DNA of 64,000 nucleotides from Russula earlei (lineage: Eukaryota > Basidiomycota > Agaricomycetes > Russulales > Russulaceae), in NCBI GenBank assembly GCA_025769875.1, contig JAGFNK010000155.1, forward strand, positions 1-64,000, in the 5' to 3' direction. The translations under genes were made by a program, and so were the position numbers. The notes under the pieces are model-generated. The model did no database searches. It was not told the origin of the DNA and worked only from the letters and a program-made list of their open reading frames with translations. Below, one piece after another: positions 12,513 to 23,842 of the stretch. Numbering within the stretch: position 1 is the first letter of the stretch; each line of letters starts with the position of its first letter.

Positions 12513-13102
12513 TGTTACAAACCAAGGCCAGGTTCTGGCCATATATTGTCCTATTTCACTCAAGAGAGACCTCTCTCACTTTGCATTGCCAACTCACTTC
12601 CATTTCTTGGGCTACCCCTCCTGCGGTGCAAGATATTGCTATTGCAAAGGCACTATAATATGACCAGGCACCCGTTTCCTAATTGGGTAATCATTGTGTG
12701 GCAGCCACATGGCCACCCAGCCACCAAGAACCCAAAACAGCAGCACAAACTCCTAGAAACTGTTGCATAACTCATCTGATGTCATCAAGGCTCCAATGAC
12801 ATCATGGCTGACTGAGCAACTCCACAGTGACCTCATAGGCTCACTAAGCGATCCACAGTGACATCATAATGATGTCATCGCTCCACAATGATCAGTAATA
12901 CACTCAGTAAGCCTGAAACTTGACACAAGCAAGTTTATGTCTCTGTAGTCCTATTGGATGGTACCAAAGGGTCTAGAATAGTTCCAGTTCTTTGTAATCA
13001 ACCCTGTACACTGTATATAAGCCCCAATGTAGCATGGCAGTTGTCAGACTGTCCATTTGTGATACTCTCATCTTCCTGGGTACTCCCCCATGACTGCTCA
13101 GT
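12513..13102 (+). mobile_element. LTR-B copy B3, 3' end missing
   Basis: The copy begins TGTTACAAACCAAGG and stays collinear with B4 to GACTGCTCAGTTTA. It is then replaced by the inverted-repeat element at 13103. The missing 3' part is not seen on the far side of that element. Confidence 0.85.
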
Positions 13103-13454
13103 TTATTGCCGTTTTCAGCGCACTTGGCAGAGTTTGAATTCCACCCAAATCGGCGCAGAAAACCCTCTCAAACGTGCGGGGCGAATATCTCCCTCAAAAC
13201 AGCTTCAATTCACATAAAACTTATTGTCCCTGAATCGCCTGAATGAGGGCTAGGCAGCCCCATTGTTTTCATGAGATTTGAGTGAGAATTGGTGGAGCTG
13301 GACTCAAGCCACCTCCACATGTGTATTAGATGAATTACAACTCAAATTCACAATCTATATCTATTATTTTTCCCTCATGTTGTACCCATGGGCTGTCTTG
13401 AGGCAGCCCCATAGTGTTTTTGACTCAAGCGTTGTGGTGTGCAATGTTGTTTCC
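13103..13454 (+). repeat. Left terminal inverted repeat of the 3.25-kb element
   Basis: The arm aligns with the reverse complement of 16005-16355 over its whole length with scattered mismatches. Shared landmarks include CGCACTTGGCAGAG, CATTGTTTTCATGAGATTTG and CCCATGGGCTGTCTTGAGG. Confidence 0.85.
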
Positions 13455-13743
13455 CTCATATCATGTGACAGTAGCACGGTCGTGTGCCAGGAAGGAGCCC
13501 CCCCAGGAAGTGCACACCTGAGCCCATGGGGCGGTGAAGTGTGTCCAAGAATGCAAATTAACTTCATAAGACTGAAGCTCCAAAGAGGAGGAGCACCTAG
13601 CAGGAACGCGAGAACGCGTTTGTTCATTCGACTGCACTCAGGTTCACACAGATGATAAGGGAACAACAGGGCAACTTTATTCAACATGGTAGCAGATACA
13701 GGTTAGAACTAAGGCTAAGGGACAGGAAAAGCACAAAAGACAG

Positions 13744-14746
13744 TCATATGAAAGGAAATCTAGACGTTAGAAGGGGACCAAAGCTGGACGACGCAAGGTA
13801 TTGAGTCGTGGTCTCCAGCAGCTGTGGTAGTGGCATGTGGCGATTTGTGAAGGATGGCCGAGGCCAGGTGTGGTGACGAGGGGTGTGGTCGAGTCGCGAC
13901 GCAAGGAGGGGGAGACGATGCAAAGGAGAGGCTGGAGGGGGGATAGGGAGAGTGCTGGTGGGTGGTTGCTTGGGCGCTGATGGCGCTGCCGAATGCGATT
14001 GCGGGTGGGACGATTGGAGAACTTGGATGGCAGATGTGAGGGAGAGGAGCAAGGGGGCATGGAAGTAGAAAGGGAGAGGGAAGATGGCGGCAGGCTGGGA
14101 AATGGACGCATAGGCAGCATGCAGATCTCTGACTAACAAAATGAGAGTCTAGTAAAAAAGGGGAGAAAAGCATACCGAAATGTACAGTAGCAACACCGTC
14201 CGATGGCAACGAAGACGGTGGCGTGGTACGGGGCTCTTCGGCTGTGCATTGGGACTCGTCAGTGCATGGTGAAGGCAGGGGCGTTGAGGGCGAGGGCGTG
14301 TGGCGGTTGATGGGGGCGAGGGTGGCATGCTGGCGGCAACAATGATGATGATGTGAGGACGAAGAGGAGATGGCACGAAAGGAATACGCACATATGTACT
14401 CTTGTAAGTGATTTGCGGCCAGCCATATAGCTGTGTGGGTGAGTCGACATCGAGGCCGTGCGCCTTTGCGACAATTTTGCATGTCTTGTGGTCCATGTGT
14501 TTGTGCTGTAGTGAGTTCCCAGGCTTCTGCATTTACATAGGCATATGACTCTTCCTCCCCATCCTCATCAATAGCAGGAAGGGATGTCTTGGAAGCCTGA
14601 GCTTGTGGTTGTGATCGCTTCGGTTGAGTGGGAGTGCCTGAGCTGTCACTTTCATTTCCACCAGTTTTTTTTTGGGCAGCCTTCCTTTGGCCAGTAGTAC
14701 GTGTTGGTGCAGGCCGGCGTTTTGAAGCATGTTGCTTCGAGCCCAT
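13744..14746 (-). CDS. Hypothetical Pro/Ser/His-rich protein, candidate two-exon gene
   Basis: From the ATG at 14746 a frame runs to 13760 with no stop. A better model may remove a 43-nt intron at 14133-14175 (GTATGC donor, TTTTGTTAG acceptor, possible branch sequence upstream). The intron is phase 1 and joins exon 1 to a frame ending at 13744, giving about 319 residues. The N-terminus is Lys/Arg/Gln-rich, followed by an acidic patch near residue 60 and then a Pro/Ser-rich C-terminal half. No known domain is visible. An AATAAA on the minus strand lies about 65 bp beyond the stop. It sits wholly inside the inverted-repeat element, so it may be captured cargo. Low complexity makes it uncertain as a real gene. 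Confidence 0.35.
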
Positions 14747-14879
14747 GAGGGTTTAGGGGGTTGAAATGGAGGGGTAGAGCAAGGTATGGTGAGCAGCTCT
14801 GGGAAGGGAAGAACGCCCTGTCATTGTCCTGGAGTAGGAGTGGACAGGTGGACGGTTGATGAATAAGCCACACGACTCT

Positions 14880-15520
14880 TTACGCACTGTCTCGTCTGTC
14901 GCCTCGTCCGTCACCACAGTAGCCTCAGTCGTGCCAGCCACCGACTTCGCATCAGTCTCTGTCTTAGCCTCACCCATACTCATCAGTTCAGCCCAGTCTG
15001 TCATAGCACCAGCATCGCCAGCCACCACCGTCTCCACCCTGCCCTCAGCCTCAGCCTTCTCAGTCTCAGCCGCCGCCACCGCGCCCCTAGTTTTGCCAGC
15101 CGTCTCCATCACCCCAGCTTCAGATCAGTCAACCACTGCCACCGCGCTCTTAGCCTTGCCAGCCGCCTTAGTCTTGTCAGCCACCGCCATAGCCTCAGCC
15201 TCAGCCACCGACGTCTTAGCACCACACGCCGCCACCTCCACCACTGTCTCACAAGCCACCGCTGCCACACCCTTGTCAGCCACAGCCGCCGTCGCCCCTG
15301 TGTTGCCCTCAGTCGTCGCCTCCGCCCTGTCCGCCTCCACCATCACACCAGCTCAGTCTGCCGCCACCTTCTCAGTCTCAGCCTCAGTCTTCTCAGTCAC
15401 AGCCGCCGCTTTAGTAGTTTCGCACGACACTAGCACCGCCGCACCGTCACAACCCCTTACCACCAGCACCACCCCAGAAGACCAAGAAGGCCTCGGCCAC
15501 GAACTTAGCCATGACACGCC
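14880..15520. repeat. Low-complexity GCC/TCA-rich block
   Basis: Imperfect short repeats such as GCCACCGCC and TCAGCCTCAGTC dominate. The plus strand reads as an Ala/Ser/Thr/Val-rich ORF (14856-15656) and the minus strand as Ala/Glu/Val/Lys-rich frames. The reading frames on both strands are best explained by the repeat itself. Confidence 0.55.
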
Positions 15521-16004
15521 ACAACAGGAGCAGAAGCCGCCGCCATGCTGCCGCCGCTGCAGGAGAAGCAGTCGCCAACGCCAACCGCACACCGCATGCC
15601 GCCTCCCACATCGCCTCCCCATCCATTCGTGCGCTCTCGCCCATGTCTGCTGCTGACACCTGCAGTGGAGACGACCCCGCCACCACCGCCGCAAGATGAC
15701 AGATCCTACCCCCACACAAGCTGCCCCATGCATCCTCTTTCTCGAGTCCTCACCACTTACGTCTCTATCTACGAACTCAGGCTCACCGCCTACGCCTTCG
15801 CTCCTCGTCCACGCCTGCTGCCACCACCTGCAATGGAGACGACTCCTGTATATAAAAACACCCTAGCTACTCTGTAGTAGAAAGAGTTCAGAATAGGACC
15901 CCTCTTTGCAACCCACTCCTCTCTGTCTGTGAAAAACAAGAAGGATGGTCAGAATCGAGAGGCAAGAGGGGTGATGAGTGGCTGGCCGCGACTCCAATTG
16001 CACT

Positions 16005-16355
16005 GGAAATAACATTGCACACCACAACACTTGAGTCAAACACACTATGGGGCTGCCTCAAGACAGCCCATGGGTACAACATGAGGGAAAAATAATAGAT
16101 ATAGACCATGATTTTGAGTTGTAATTCATCTAATACACATGTGGAGGTGGCTTGAGTCCAGCTCCACCAATTCTCACTCAAATCTCATGAAAACAATGGG
16201 GCTGCCTAGCCCTCATTCAGGCAATTCAGGGACAATAAATTTCATATGAATTGAAGCTGTTTTGAAGGAGATATTCATCCCGCATGTTTGAGGGGGTTTC
16301 TGCGCCGATTTGGGTGGAATTCAAGCTCTGCCAAGTGCGCTGAAAATGGCAATAA
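16005..16355 (-). repeat. Right terminal inverted repeat of the 3.25-kb element
   Basis: This is the inverted partner of 13103-13454. The outer tip ends GGCAATAA and is followed directly by Gypsy-O gag sequence. Confidence 0.85.
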
Positions 16356-16494
16356 CACTCCACCTCCAGATCCAATATTAGCTCTCATGAGCTGGTCTCT
16401 GGCTTGTTCCTCCCTAGCAGCATTGATCCATGCTCATAGATCATTGATGGGGGGAATGTCTCTGACTGGTCAATTCTAAATTTGTTGCACCCAC

Positions 16495-17455
16495 TGTCAT
16501 GAACCATTCTCCGGAGAGGGCCCTTGAAGGACCCTTCCTTATAGGAGGAAACCCAGCCTCTATGGTGTCACCCTGTTCACACGAGCAAAAGGGGTGAGTA
16601 GAGGTGTCCACAATATCGCGCACGCATTGTTGCGCGAGCGATTCTCGGCACAATCGACATACAGCAAGCCCCACTTAAAGGCAACCCTTCTAGCAGCAAA
16701 AGACAGCATTAGGGCCTTTCTAAGGACCCTTTGGAACGACCCCAGGAACTCTACAAAAGGTACTAACCTAGTATCAAAGGCCCTACAATGCGTTATTAGA
16801 CCAACTCTAATAACTATAGAACGAACTATAAGGCAACACTAAGGACCTTAATAGAAGTATTAGGGCCGACTCTAAGGACCCTAATAGAACTATATAAGGG
16901 CCTTATAAGATAACACTATTCCCTAACCAAACTACAAGTCCTCAAATGACCGGCCCTAAACTAACTAACAGGAAATGAATCAGGTGCTTGCACGTGCACT
17001 AAAGCAGTGAACACGTGGACAATGGAAGCTCTTACTCATCAAGAGAAGCTTCTTACTCAGCAGCTTACTGAGCATGACTGAGCATGCTCAGTAAGCGTTC
17101 TCCGACTTCTTACTCATCATTCTATGGTGCTTGATAACAAGGTTATGACTTGTTCCCTATTTAGCAGTCCTCTTGTAGTATATAAGCGCTCAATAAAGTA
17201 GCGGACAGTCCTCAGACTGTCCATTTGTTTACGGCACTCTCTATTCCTGGGATACTCCTTTAAGGACCATCCCCTTGTGACTATCCTGGCCTCTTCCCTG
17301 CGTGATTGTTCTACTCTCACAGTAAGAATACCTCTCTGGTATCTGTTGCTCCTCTGGGTTCTACTCCTTGCCCACGCGGTCTTGGACGTCTATCGACTCG
17401 TCTTCGAGCTTATCCCTCGCTCTTGAACTGGATAGTTCAACAGTGAGTCTTGACA
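16495..17455 (+). mobile_element. Solo LTR, family A (copy A7) in Gypsy-O gag
   Basis: The copy is full length with a perfect TSD CCCAC. It interrupts the capsid region of the gag relic. Confidence 0.93.
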
Positions 17456-18494
17456 CCCACCAGGTGAGTAGTCCTGCTTTATAGGCTTTGACTGCTCCTG
17501 GTGAGTTCTGGTCCCATCCTGCTTTACATAGCAGAACAAGGAACTTGCTAGTGTGGTCACCCAGCAATGCTGCTTTAGACATTGACAACTGTTGCAGCTC
17601 CATGAAGGCATCTTCTGGCTCTGTGGTGTCTTTGAATTCCCTAAAGAATTCATCCATGAATTTGGTCCAAAAGAGCATATCAGCTGGATCCATGCACTGG
17701 TGCATAGGGAGATGGTGAGTCCCCATTCTTTTTTGTTTCTACCAGGTTCATCTGGTTGACCACCCATTTGTGTACCTTCTCTCCTTTGATGTTGGTGAGA
17801 GCCAAGGCTACTCATTTCATTGGAATTGTCATGGTTGGGTCATCACTATTAAGCAACTTCCATAGATTGAAATCTTGGATAAAGTACTTCATCTTCTTTC
17901 TGTCCCCTTTGAAGACCTGAGGGGGATCTCCTTTCAGAGATCCATTGCCTCCATGTGGGCCTGGTGCCAGTTGGGGTGCCAGGTTTGCTCCTGGTCCTAC
18001 AGGAAGTGCTGTGGGTGGTCCTCCTCCTGGAGGGCCTCCTCTGGGTGGGCCTCCTCCTGGGCCTGGTGGGCCTGCTGTTTCAAAGGGGACTCCTCCAGGG
18101 TTTACTATGATGGTAGGCCCTGCTTGTCCACCCACTGTCTGGGTGGCAATTGTGGCTGTCTGCATTTCTGCAATGGTAGCCATTTCAACTGATTCTTCTG
18201 GTTCTTCAACTATTGTTGGTTCAATGGGTGAGACATGTACTGTCTGCTCCAATCTTTCAGCTAGCTCCAACACTTCTGGTGCTTCTGCTTTCTGGTCTGT
18301 AGTTGGAGGGTCCAATTTCTCTGTTTCTCCACTTGATGACTTCTGTATTGGTGGAGCTGGATTGTCTACTTCTGGGTCTCTTGCTTCCCAATGAGTAGTG
18401 TAAGGGTCTGTCTTGGTTCCTAATCCCAGAGTCTTGTAGTCATCAATATCTTTGTCCTCTGCAGCATAGGGACATCCTTTGTGGTAGTCAATGA

Positions 18495-19322
18495 TGTTAC
18501 GAACCAAGGCCAGGTCCTGGCCATATATTGTCCTATTTCACTCAAGAAAGACCTCTCTCACTTTGCATTGCCAACACACTTCTGTTTCTTGGGCTACCCC
18601 TCCTGTGGTGCAAGATATTGCTATTGCAAAGGCACTATAACATGACCAGGCACCAATTTCCTAATCGGGTAATCATCGCGTGGCAGCCACATGGCCACTC
18701 AGCCACCAAGAACCCAAAACAGTGGCATAAACTCCTATAAACTGTTGCATAACTCATATGATGTCGTCTAGGCTCCAATGACATCATGGCTGACTGAGTG
18801 ACTCCACAATGACCTCACTGGCTCACTAAGGAATTCACAGTGACCTCATAATGATGTCATTGCTCCACAATGATCAGTAATACACTCGGTAAGCCTGAAA
18901 CCTGACACAAGCGAGTTTATGCCTCTTTAGTCCTATTGGATGGTACCAAGGAGTCTAGAATAGCTCCTGCTCTTTGTAATTGACCCTGTACACAGTATAT
19001 AAGCCCCAATGTAGCATGGCAGTCATAAGACTGTCCATTTGTGATACTCTCATCTTCCTGGATACTCCCCCATGACCACTCAGTTTAAAGTCTTCCCTTG
19101 TCTTCAAGGTACTCTTCAACGACTGCCTTGTTTAAAGCCCCTTGCTACACTGGCCTCTAACCTTTGCCTTTGTCTCCAGCAACATCTGCCAGTACCCCTT
19201 TGGTACCTCCTTGTTGTTTGGCTTGTCCTCCTGTTCAACACTGTCTACACCACATACCATCTGTTCCAGCCCTTGCCCACCTGCTCCTGAGTCCTTAGTG
19301 ATCAGCAGTACATGTCTTGACA
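18495..19322 (+). mobile_element. Solo LTR, family B (copy B4), reference copy
   Basis: This is a complete 828-bp LTR from TGTTACGAACC to ATGTCTTGACA with a perfect TSD AATGA. It has CRE-like TGATGTCA sites, TATATAAGCCCC, and CAGACTGTCC-type sequence 30-40 nt downstream (here ATAAGACTGTCC). It was used as the template to recognise the other B pieces. Confidence 0.93.
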
Positions 19323-19433
19323 AATGAAGTACCACTGATGATTGATATATTTGCAAGGAGTGAAGCTTCCTTTATATCAGACCTCATATCAATTAGGTCC
19401 TTCCTGGTGTGCCCAGCACCAGATGGCAGTTCC

Positions 19434-20396
19434 TGTCAAGACTCACTGTTGAACTATCCAGTTCAAGAGCGAGGGATAAGCTCGAAGATGAGTCGATAGA
19501 CGTCCAAGACGGCGTGGGCAAGGAGTAGAGTCCAGAGTAGTAACAAATACCAGAGAGGTACTGTTACTGTGAGAGTAGAACAATCACGCAGGGAAGAGGC
19601 CAGAGTGGTCACAAGGGGACGGTCCTTAAAGGAGTATCCCAGGAATGGAGAGTGCCGTAAACAAATGGACAGTCTGAGGACTGTCCGCTACTTTATTGAG
19701 CGCTTATATACTACAAGAGAACTGCTAAATAGGGAACAAGTCATAACCTTGTTATCAAGCACAATAGAGTGATGAGTAAGAAGTCGGAGGACGCTTACTG
19801 AGCATGCTCGGTCATGCTCAGTAAGCTGCTGAGTAAGAAGACTCATCTTGATGAGTAAGAGTTTCCACTGTCCACGTGTTTACTACTTTTAGTGCACGTG
19901 TAAGCACCTGATTCATTTCTTGTCAGTTAGTTTAGGGCCGGTCATTTGAGGACTTGTAGTTTGGTTAGGGAATAGTGTCATCTTATAAGGCCCTTATATA
20001 GTTCTATTAGGGTCCTTAGAGTCGACCCTAATACTTCTATTAAGGTCCTTAGTATTGCCTTATAGTTGTTCTATAGTTATTAGAGTTGGTCTAATAACGC
20101 GTTGTAGGGCCTTTTGATACTAGGTTAGTGCCTATTGTAGAGCTCCTAGGGTCGTTCCAAAGGGTCCTTAGGAAGGCCCTAATACTGTCTTTTGTTGCTA
20201 GAAGGGTTGCCTTTAAGTGGGGCTTGCTGTATGTCGATTGTGTCGAGAATCGCTCGTGCAACAATGCGCGCGTGATATTGTGGACACCTCTACTCACCCC
20301 TTTTGCTCGTGTGAACAGGGCGACACCATAGAGATCAGGTTTCCTCCTATAAGGAAGGGTCCTTCAAGGGCCCTCTCCGGAGAATGGTTCATGACA
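19434..20396 (-). mobile_element. Solo LTR, family A (copy A8)
   Basis: This is a full-length inverted copy with a perfect TSD GTTCC, inserted in the 5' part of the Gypsy-O gag relic. Confidence 0.93.
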
Positions 20397-20556
20397 GTTC
20401 CTTTATTCCTGAGGGAAGATTGTCACTTTCCCTCACTTTAAACCACCCAAAGATGGTTCCTTCCTTCCATGGAGTGCTGATTGAACTTAACACATATGCT
20501 ATGTTCTCCTTCAATCTCCAGTTTGTCTGCTTGCCACTGCCTTTCCTAGGGAGTAG

Positions 20557-21177
20557 TGTTAAGGCTCCAAAGTGCCTTAAATAAGATCAATGGTCGCATC
20601 TATGAACATGTTGTACCAATGCAGATATGCTTGAGTCAAGCAAGCAATACTCATGGAGGGGAAGGAGTGTTAGATCCTTCTGGAGTATGGCAACAATATT
20701 AGAGGGGCTCTGCAGACAGGGTAGGAGTCAACTGTTTGGGATTGGCAAACTAAGTCAAGTTTAATGCTCAACTGCTACAATCTGGGGGCTTTATATAGCC
20801 CTCAGGGATAAGGTTCTTGCTACTTGTAAGTACTGGTTGGTGCTATAGTAGCAAGGGTGGCTCATAGAAGCAATACTTGCTTCTGTGTAAATGATCTTGG
20901 TGCTGGAAGCATTAAATGCTTCCATAGTAGCAATCTTGGTGTCATAAGTACTTTCCCAATCAGGGAAGTGATGTACATGGCAGTACAGGAACATCTGGAA
21001 CAGAAGCAATGTGATTCTTTACTTCTTTAACACATCTTCAGAAAGATATGATCAATGCATTCAGAATGCAATATCAAGGAACATAAACAGTCAAGATCTG
21101 ACACTTGCATGATGCAACAATGAAGTCCATAGCTCAGGTATTCTGGCATCTTCCAGCCTCCAAACCACTTGGTAACA
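20557..21177. mobile_element. LTR-H copy H1 at a junction between two gypsy relics
   Basis: The copy begins TGTTAAGGCTCC and ends CTTGGTAACA. It aligns along its length with the copy at 50793-51412, including the near-palindromic GGGGCTTTATATAGCCC. The flanks AGTAG and CTTCA do not match. The left neighbour is minus-strand Gypsy-O and the right neighbour is plus-strand Gypsy-N, so this LTR may mark a recombination joint. Confidence 0.85.
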
Positions 21178-22089
21178 CTTCATCTGAGGATTCAGCCAGA
21201 TTGCTCAACCCATTATCACCTTGACAAAGAAAGGAGTACCATTTGAATGGACTCAAGAATGTAAAGATGCTTGGGAACAAGTTATCCAGATAGTATCTTC
21301 TGACCCCATCCTGCTCCATCCTGATAAGGAGTGACCCTTCAAATTGGAAATAGATGCATCCAACTATGCTATAGGAGCAGTACTATTTGAGAAGGATGAA
21401 CAAGGAAAGAGGAGACCAATTGGTTATTTCACTGCAGTCTTGAAACAAGCAGAGAAGAACTATGACATATGGCACAAAGAGTTCTTAGCCATGGTTTGTG
21501 TCACCAACTGGGGGCGGTGTCACTGACAAATCGGTTCATGTGCAAGATGAGCACAGGGAAATTGAGTGAGACGACGAGTTCTTGTGAAAGTTGGGGATCT
21601 TGGTGATAACACAGCAGAAGCTAGTGTATACTGTGGAATGGAGAAACATTTGATAAGTCTTCACATCTGGAAGCCTTAGCAAACTGGGGAGTTTCAGACA
21701 GGGAGCTTGAAAGCTCAGAGACAGGCAGTTTGGGAGGCATTCAACCAGTATATTCACAGTAAAACAAACCTAAGGCTTGTTCCTTTCAACAGGACATTTT
21801 ATATACATCTGGGTACTATATCAAATAGTATCTGTAGGCAACAATGAGTCATACATGAGGCAATCAGGGGCTGAACATGAGGAACAGTCATTGCAAACAT
21901 GAGTCACATAAAGAGTCATCAAACACAAGTCAGATGTGAGGCATGTCTGGGTAGGCTATCCTGGTTGCTAATCTGGTCTGAAGTACCAGTTCTGTGACAG
22001 TTTGAGCCTTAAAGCACTGGAGGCACCTGCTCATGGGAGCAAAGCACAAAGTAGTGGTCTACACAGATGATGTGAACCTGTTGCATTAC
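21178..22089 (+). pseudogene. pol: Gypsy-N RT/RNase H relic
   Basis: The stretch reads through the RT-RNase H linker (TKKGVPFEWT), then RNase H with the first Asp motif (LEIDASNYAIGAVLF), the Glu region (EKNYDIWHKEFLAMV) and, after LTR-I, a YTDD second Asp region (VVVYTDDVNLLHY). It is cut on the left by LTR-H1 and on the right by LTR-A9. Stops include a TGA at the Trp or Arg after AMV. It represents only about 100 bp of linker plus the RNase H core of an ordinary Ty3 pol. Confidence 0.85.
21499..21999. mobile_element. Solo LTR, family I (501 bp)
   Basis: The copy runs from TGTCACCAACTGG to TTCTGTGACA with a perfect TSD GTTTG, splitting the RNase H relic. The reading frame rejoins across the TSD. 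There is a single copy in the window. Confidence 0.85.
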
Positions 22090-23042
22090 TGTCAAAACTC
22101 ACTGTTGAACAATCCAGTTCAAGAGTGAGATAAGAGCTCAGAGATGAGTTGACTGAGTTCAAGGATGAAGTTGGCAAAGAGCTTGGTCCAAACAAGTAGC
22201 AAGTACCAGAGAGGGACTGGTACTGGCTGTGAGAGGTGATCATGGAAAGATTGTACTAGATAGGGTGGTCACAAAGGAGTACCATTGGTAGTGGAGTGCC
22301 ACAAATCAAATGGACAGTCTGAAGACTGTCTGCTACTTTATTGAGCACTTATATACTACAGGAGAACTGCTAAATAGGGGGCAAGTCATAACCTTGTTAT
22401 CAAGCACGATTGATGGATGAGTAAGAAGTCGGAGTATGCTTACTGAGCATGCTCAGTCATGCTCAGTAAGCTGTTGAGTAAGAAGTCTCATATTGATGAG
22501 TAAGAGTCTTTTAGTGTCCACATGTTCACTGCCTAGTACACATGCAAAGCACCTGATTCATTTACTGTTAGTTAGTTTAGGGCCAGTCATTTGAGGACTC
22601 GTAGTTTGGTTCAGGAATAGAGTTGTCCATAAGGCCCCTTATATAGTTCTATTAGGGTCCTTAGAGTTGACCCTAATACTTCTATCAAGGTCTTTAGTAT
22701 TGCCTTATAGTGTGTTCTAAGGTTATTAGAGTTTGTCTAATAACACGTTGTAGGGCCTTTAGTATCTTTGTTAGTGCCTCTTGTAAAGCACTTTGGATTG
22801 TCCTAAAGGGTCTTTAGGGAGGCTATAATACTATCCTATATTGATAAAAGGGTTGCCACTAAGTAGGGCTTGCTGTATGTTGATTGTGCTGAGAATCGCT
22901 TGCACAACAATGCATGCATGATATTGTGGACACCTCTACTCACCCCTTTTGCCTGTGTGAACAGGGTGGCATCATAGGGGCTGGGTTTCCTCTAATAAGG
23001 AAGGGTCCTTCAAGGGCCCTCTCCAGGAAATGGTTCATGACA
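22090..23042 (-). mobile_element. LTR-A copy A9, old and CpG-depleted
   Basis: The ends are full length, but the hallmark CpG block is decayed to CA/TG (about 22894-22926). The flanks ATTAC and CTTAG differ. The right neighbour is another LTR-A fragment (23043-23091), which suggests unequal recombination between A copies. Confidence 0.85.
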
Positions 23043-23091
23043 CTTAGAATCAATTGTGCAACAATGCACATGTGATATTGTGGACACCTCT
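23043..23091 (-). repeat. LTR-A fragment
   Basis: A 49-bp piece matches the LTR-A block around GAGAATCG...CAACAATG...GTGGACACCTCT and is cut by LTR-B5. Confidence 0.65.
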
Positions 23092-23600
23092 TGTCAAGAC
23101 ATGTACTGCTGATCACTAAGGACTCAGGAGCAGGTGGGCAAGGGTTGGAACAGATGGTACAGGGCATAAACGGTGTTGAACAGGAGGATGAGCCAAATGA
23201 CAAGGAGGTACCAAAGGGGTACTGGTAGATGTTGCAAGAGACAGAGGCGAAGGGTAGAGGCCAGTGTAGCGAAGGGCTTTAGACAAGGTGGTCATTGAAG
23301 AGTACCTTGAAGATGAGGGAAGACGTTAAACTGAGCGGTCACAGGGGAGTACCCAGGAGGATGAGAGTATCACAAATGGACAGTCTTACCACTACCATGC
23401 TACATTGGGGCTTATATACAGTGTACAAGGTCAATTACAAAGAACAGGAACTATTCTAGACTCCTTCGTGCCTTCCAATAGGACTACAGAGGCATAAACT
23501 CACTGGTGTCAGGTTTCAGGCTTACTGAGCATATTACTGATCATTGTGGAGCGCTTAGTGAGCCAATTAGGTCATTGTGGAGTCACTCAGTCAGCCATGA
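23092..23600 (-). mobile_element. LTR-B copy B5, truncated
   Basis: The inverted copy starts TGTCAAGACATGTACTGC and continues to CAGTCAGCCATGA, where an LTR-C piece is inserted. The remainder of this B copy is missing. Confidence 0.85.
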
Positions 23601-23842
23601 TGTAACGGCGTCACGGCCGTAAGAGCGTTAGCTCAGGGTTCAATGGGGGCCAAGTCCCTGTGACTTGGTTCAAGGGTTCAGTGGGGGCCGGCTCAGAGAG
23701 ACCGGATCAAAGGTTTAGCATCTCAAGGCTGAGTCAGATAATGACTCAGTCTGCAGACAGAGTCGATCTTCTGGTTTCACAGAAGAGGAGGATGATGAGA
23801 GAGAGGCAGAGGAGGAAGAGGAACACAAGGGTTCCTTGAGGT
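23601..23842 (-). mobile_element. LTR-C fragment
   Basis: The piece starts TGTAACGGCGTCACGG and matches the first ~240 bp of the inverted copy at 31894-32496. It stops at CCTTGAGGT where LTR-B6 begins. The rest is lost. Confidence 0.85.

Larger units (their letters stand above)
13103..16355. mobile_element. 3.25-kb element with 352-bp terminal inverted repeats
   Basis: The ends TTATTGCCGTTTTCAGCG and CGCTGAAAATGGCAATAA are the outer tips of two long inverted repeats. The interior is clearly richer in G+C and CpG than the surrounding LTRs and holds a candidate spliced gene (minus) and a low-complexity Ala/Ser/Val-coding block. I see no transposase. The left flank is LTR-B3 and the right flank is Gypsy-O gag, so no TSD can be read. 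A TA or TTA/TAA duplication at the tips is possible. It may be a non-autonomous DNA transposon carrying captured sequence, or an inverted duplication formed by rearrangement. Confidence 0.65.
16356..20556 (-). pseudogene. gag: Gypsy-O gag relic (Ty3/gypsy), minus strand
   Basis: Gag pieces read leftward in the order 20556-20397, 19433-19323, 18494-17456, 16494-16356, separated by LTR-A8, LTR-B4 and LTR-A7. The best-preserved part is 17812-18507. It has a WYFID/GLGTK N-terminal motif like Gypsy-D gag, then an acidic region, a Gly/Pro-rich GGPP linker, and the start of the capsid-like domain. It then breaks at a TGA where Arg is expected. 17456-17726 continues the capsid region. 16356-16494 retains an AAREEQARDQL helix matching the end of the Gypsy-D capsid domain. 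The frame crosses LTR-B4 (Y-F-I at the TSD), so that insertion is younger. Pol is absent because the 3.25-kb element and a rearrangement lie to the left. Confidence 0.8.

Noticed and set aside
14856..15656. 266-codon Ala/Ser/Val-rich plus-strand ORF as a membrane or wall protein
   Set aside because: It is generated by GCC/TCA repeats that also leave minus frames open. There is no signal peptide or domain.
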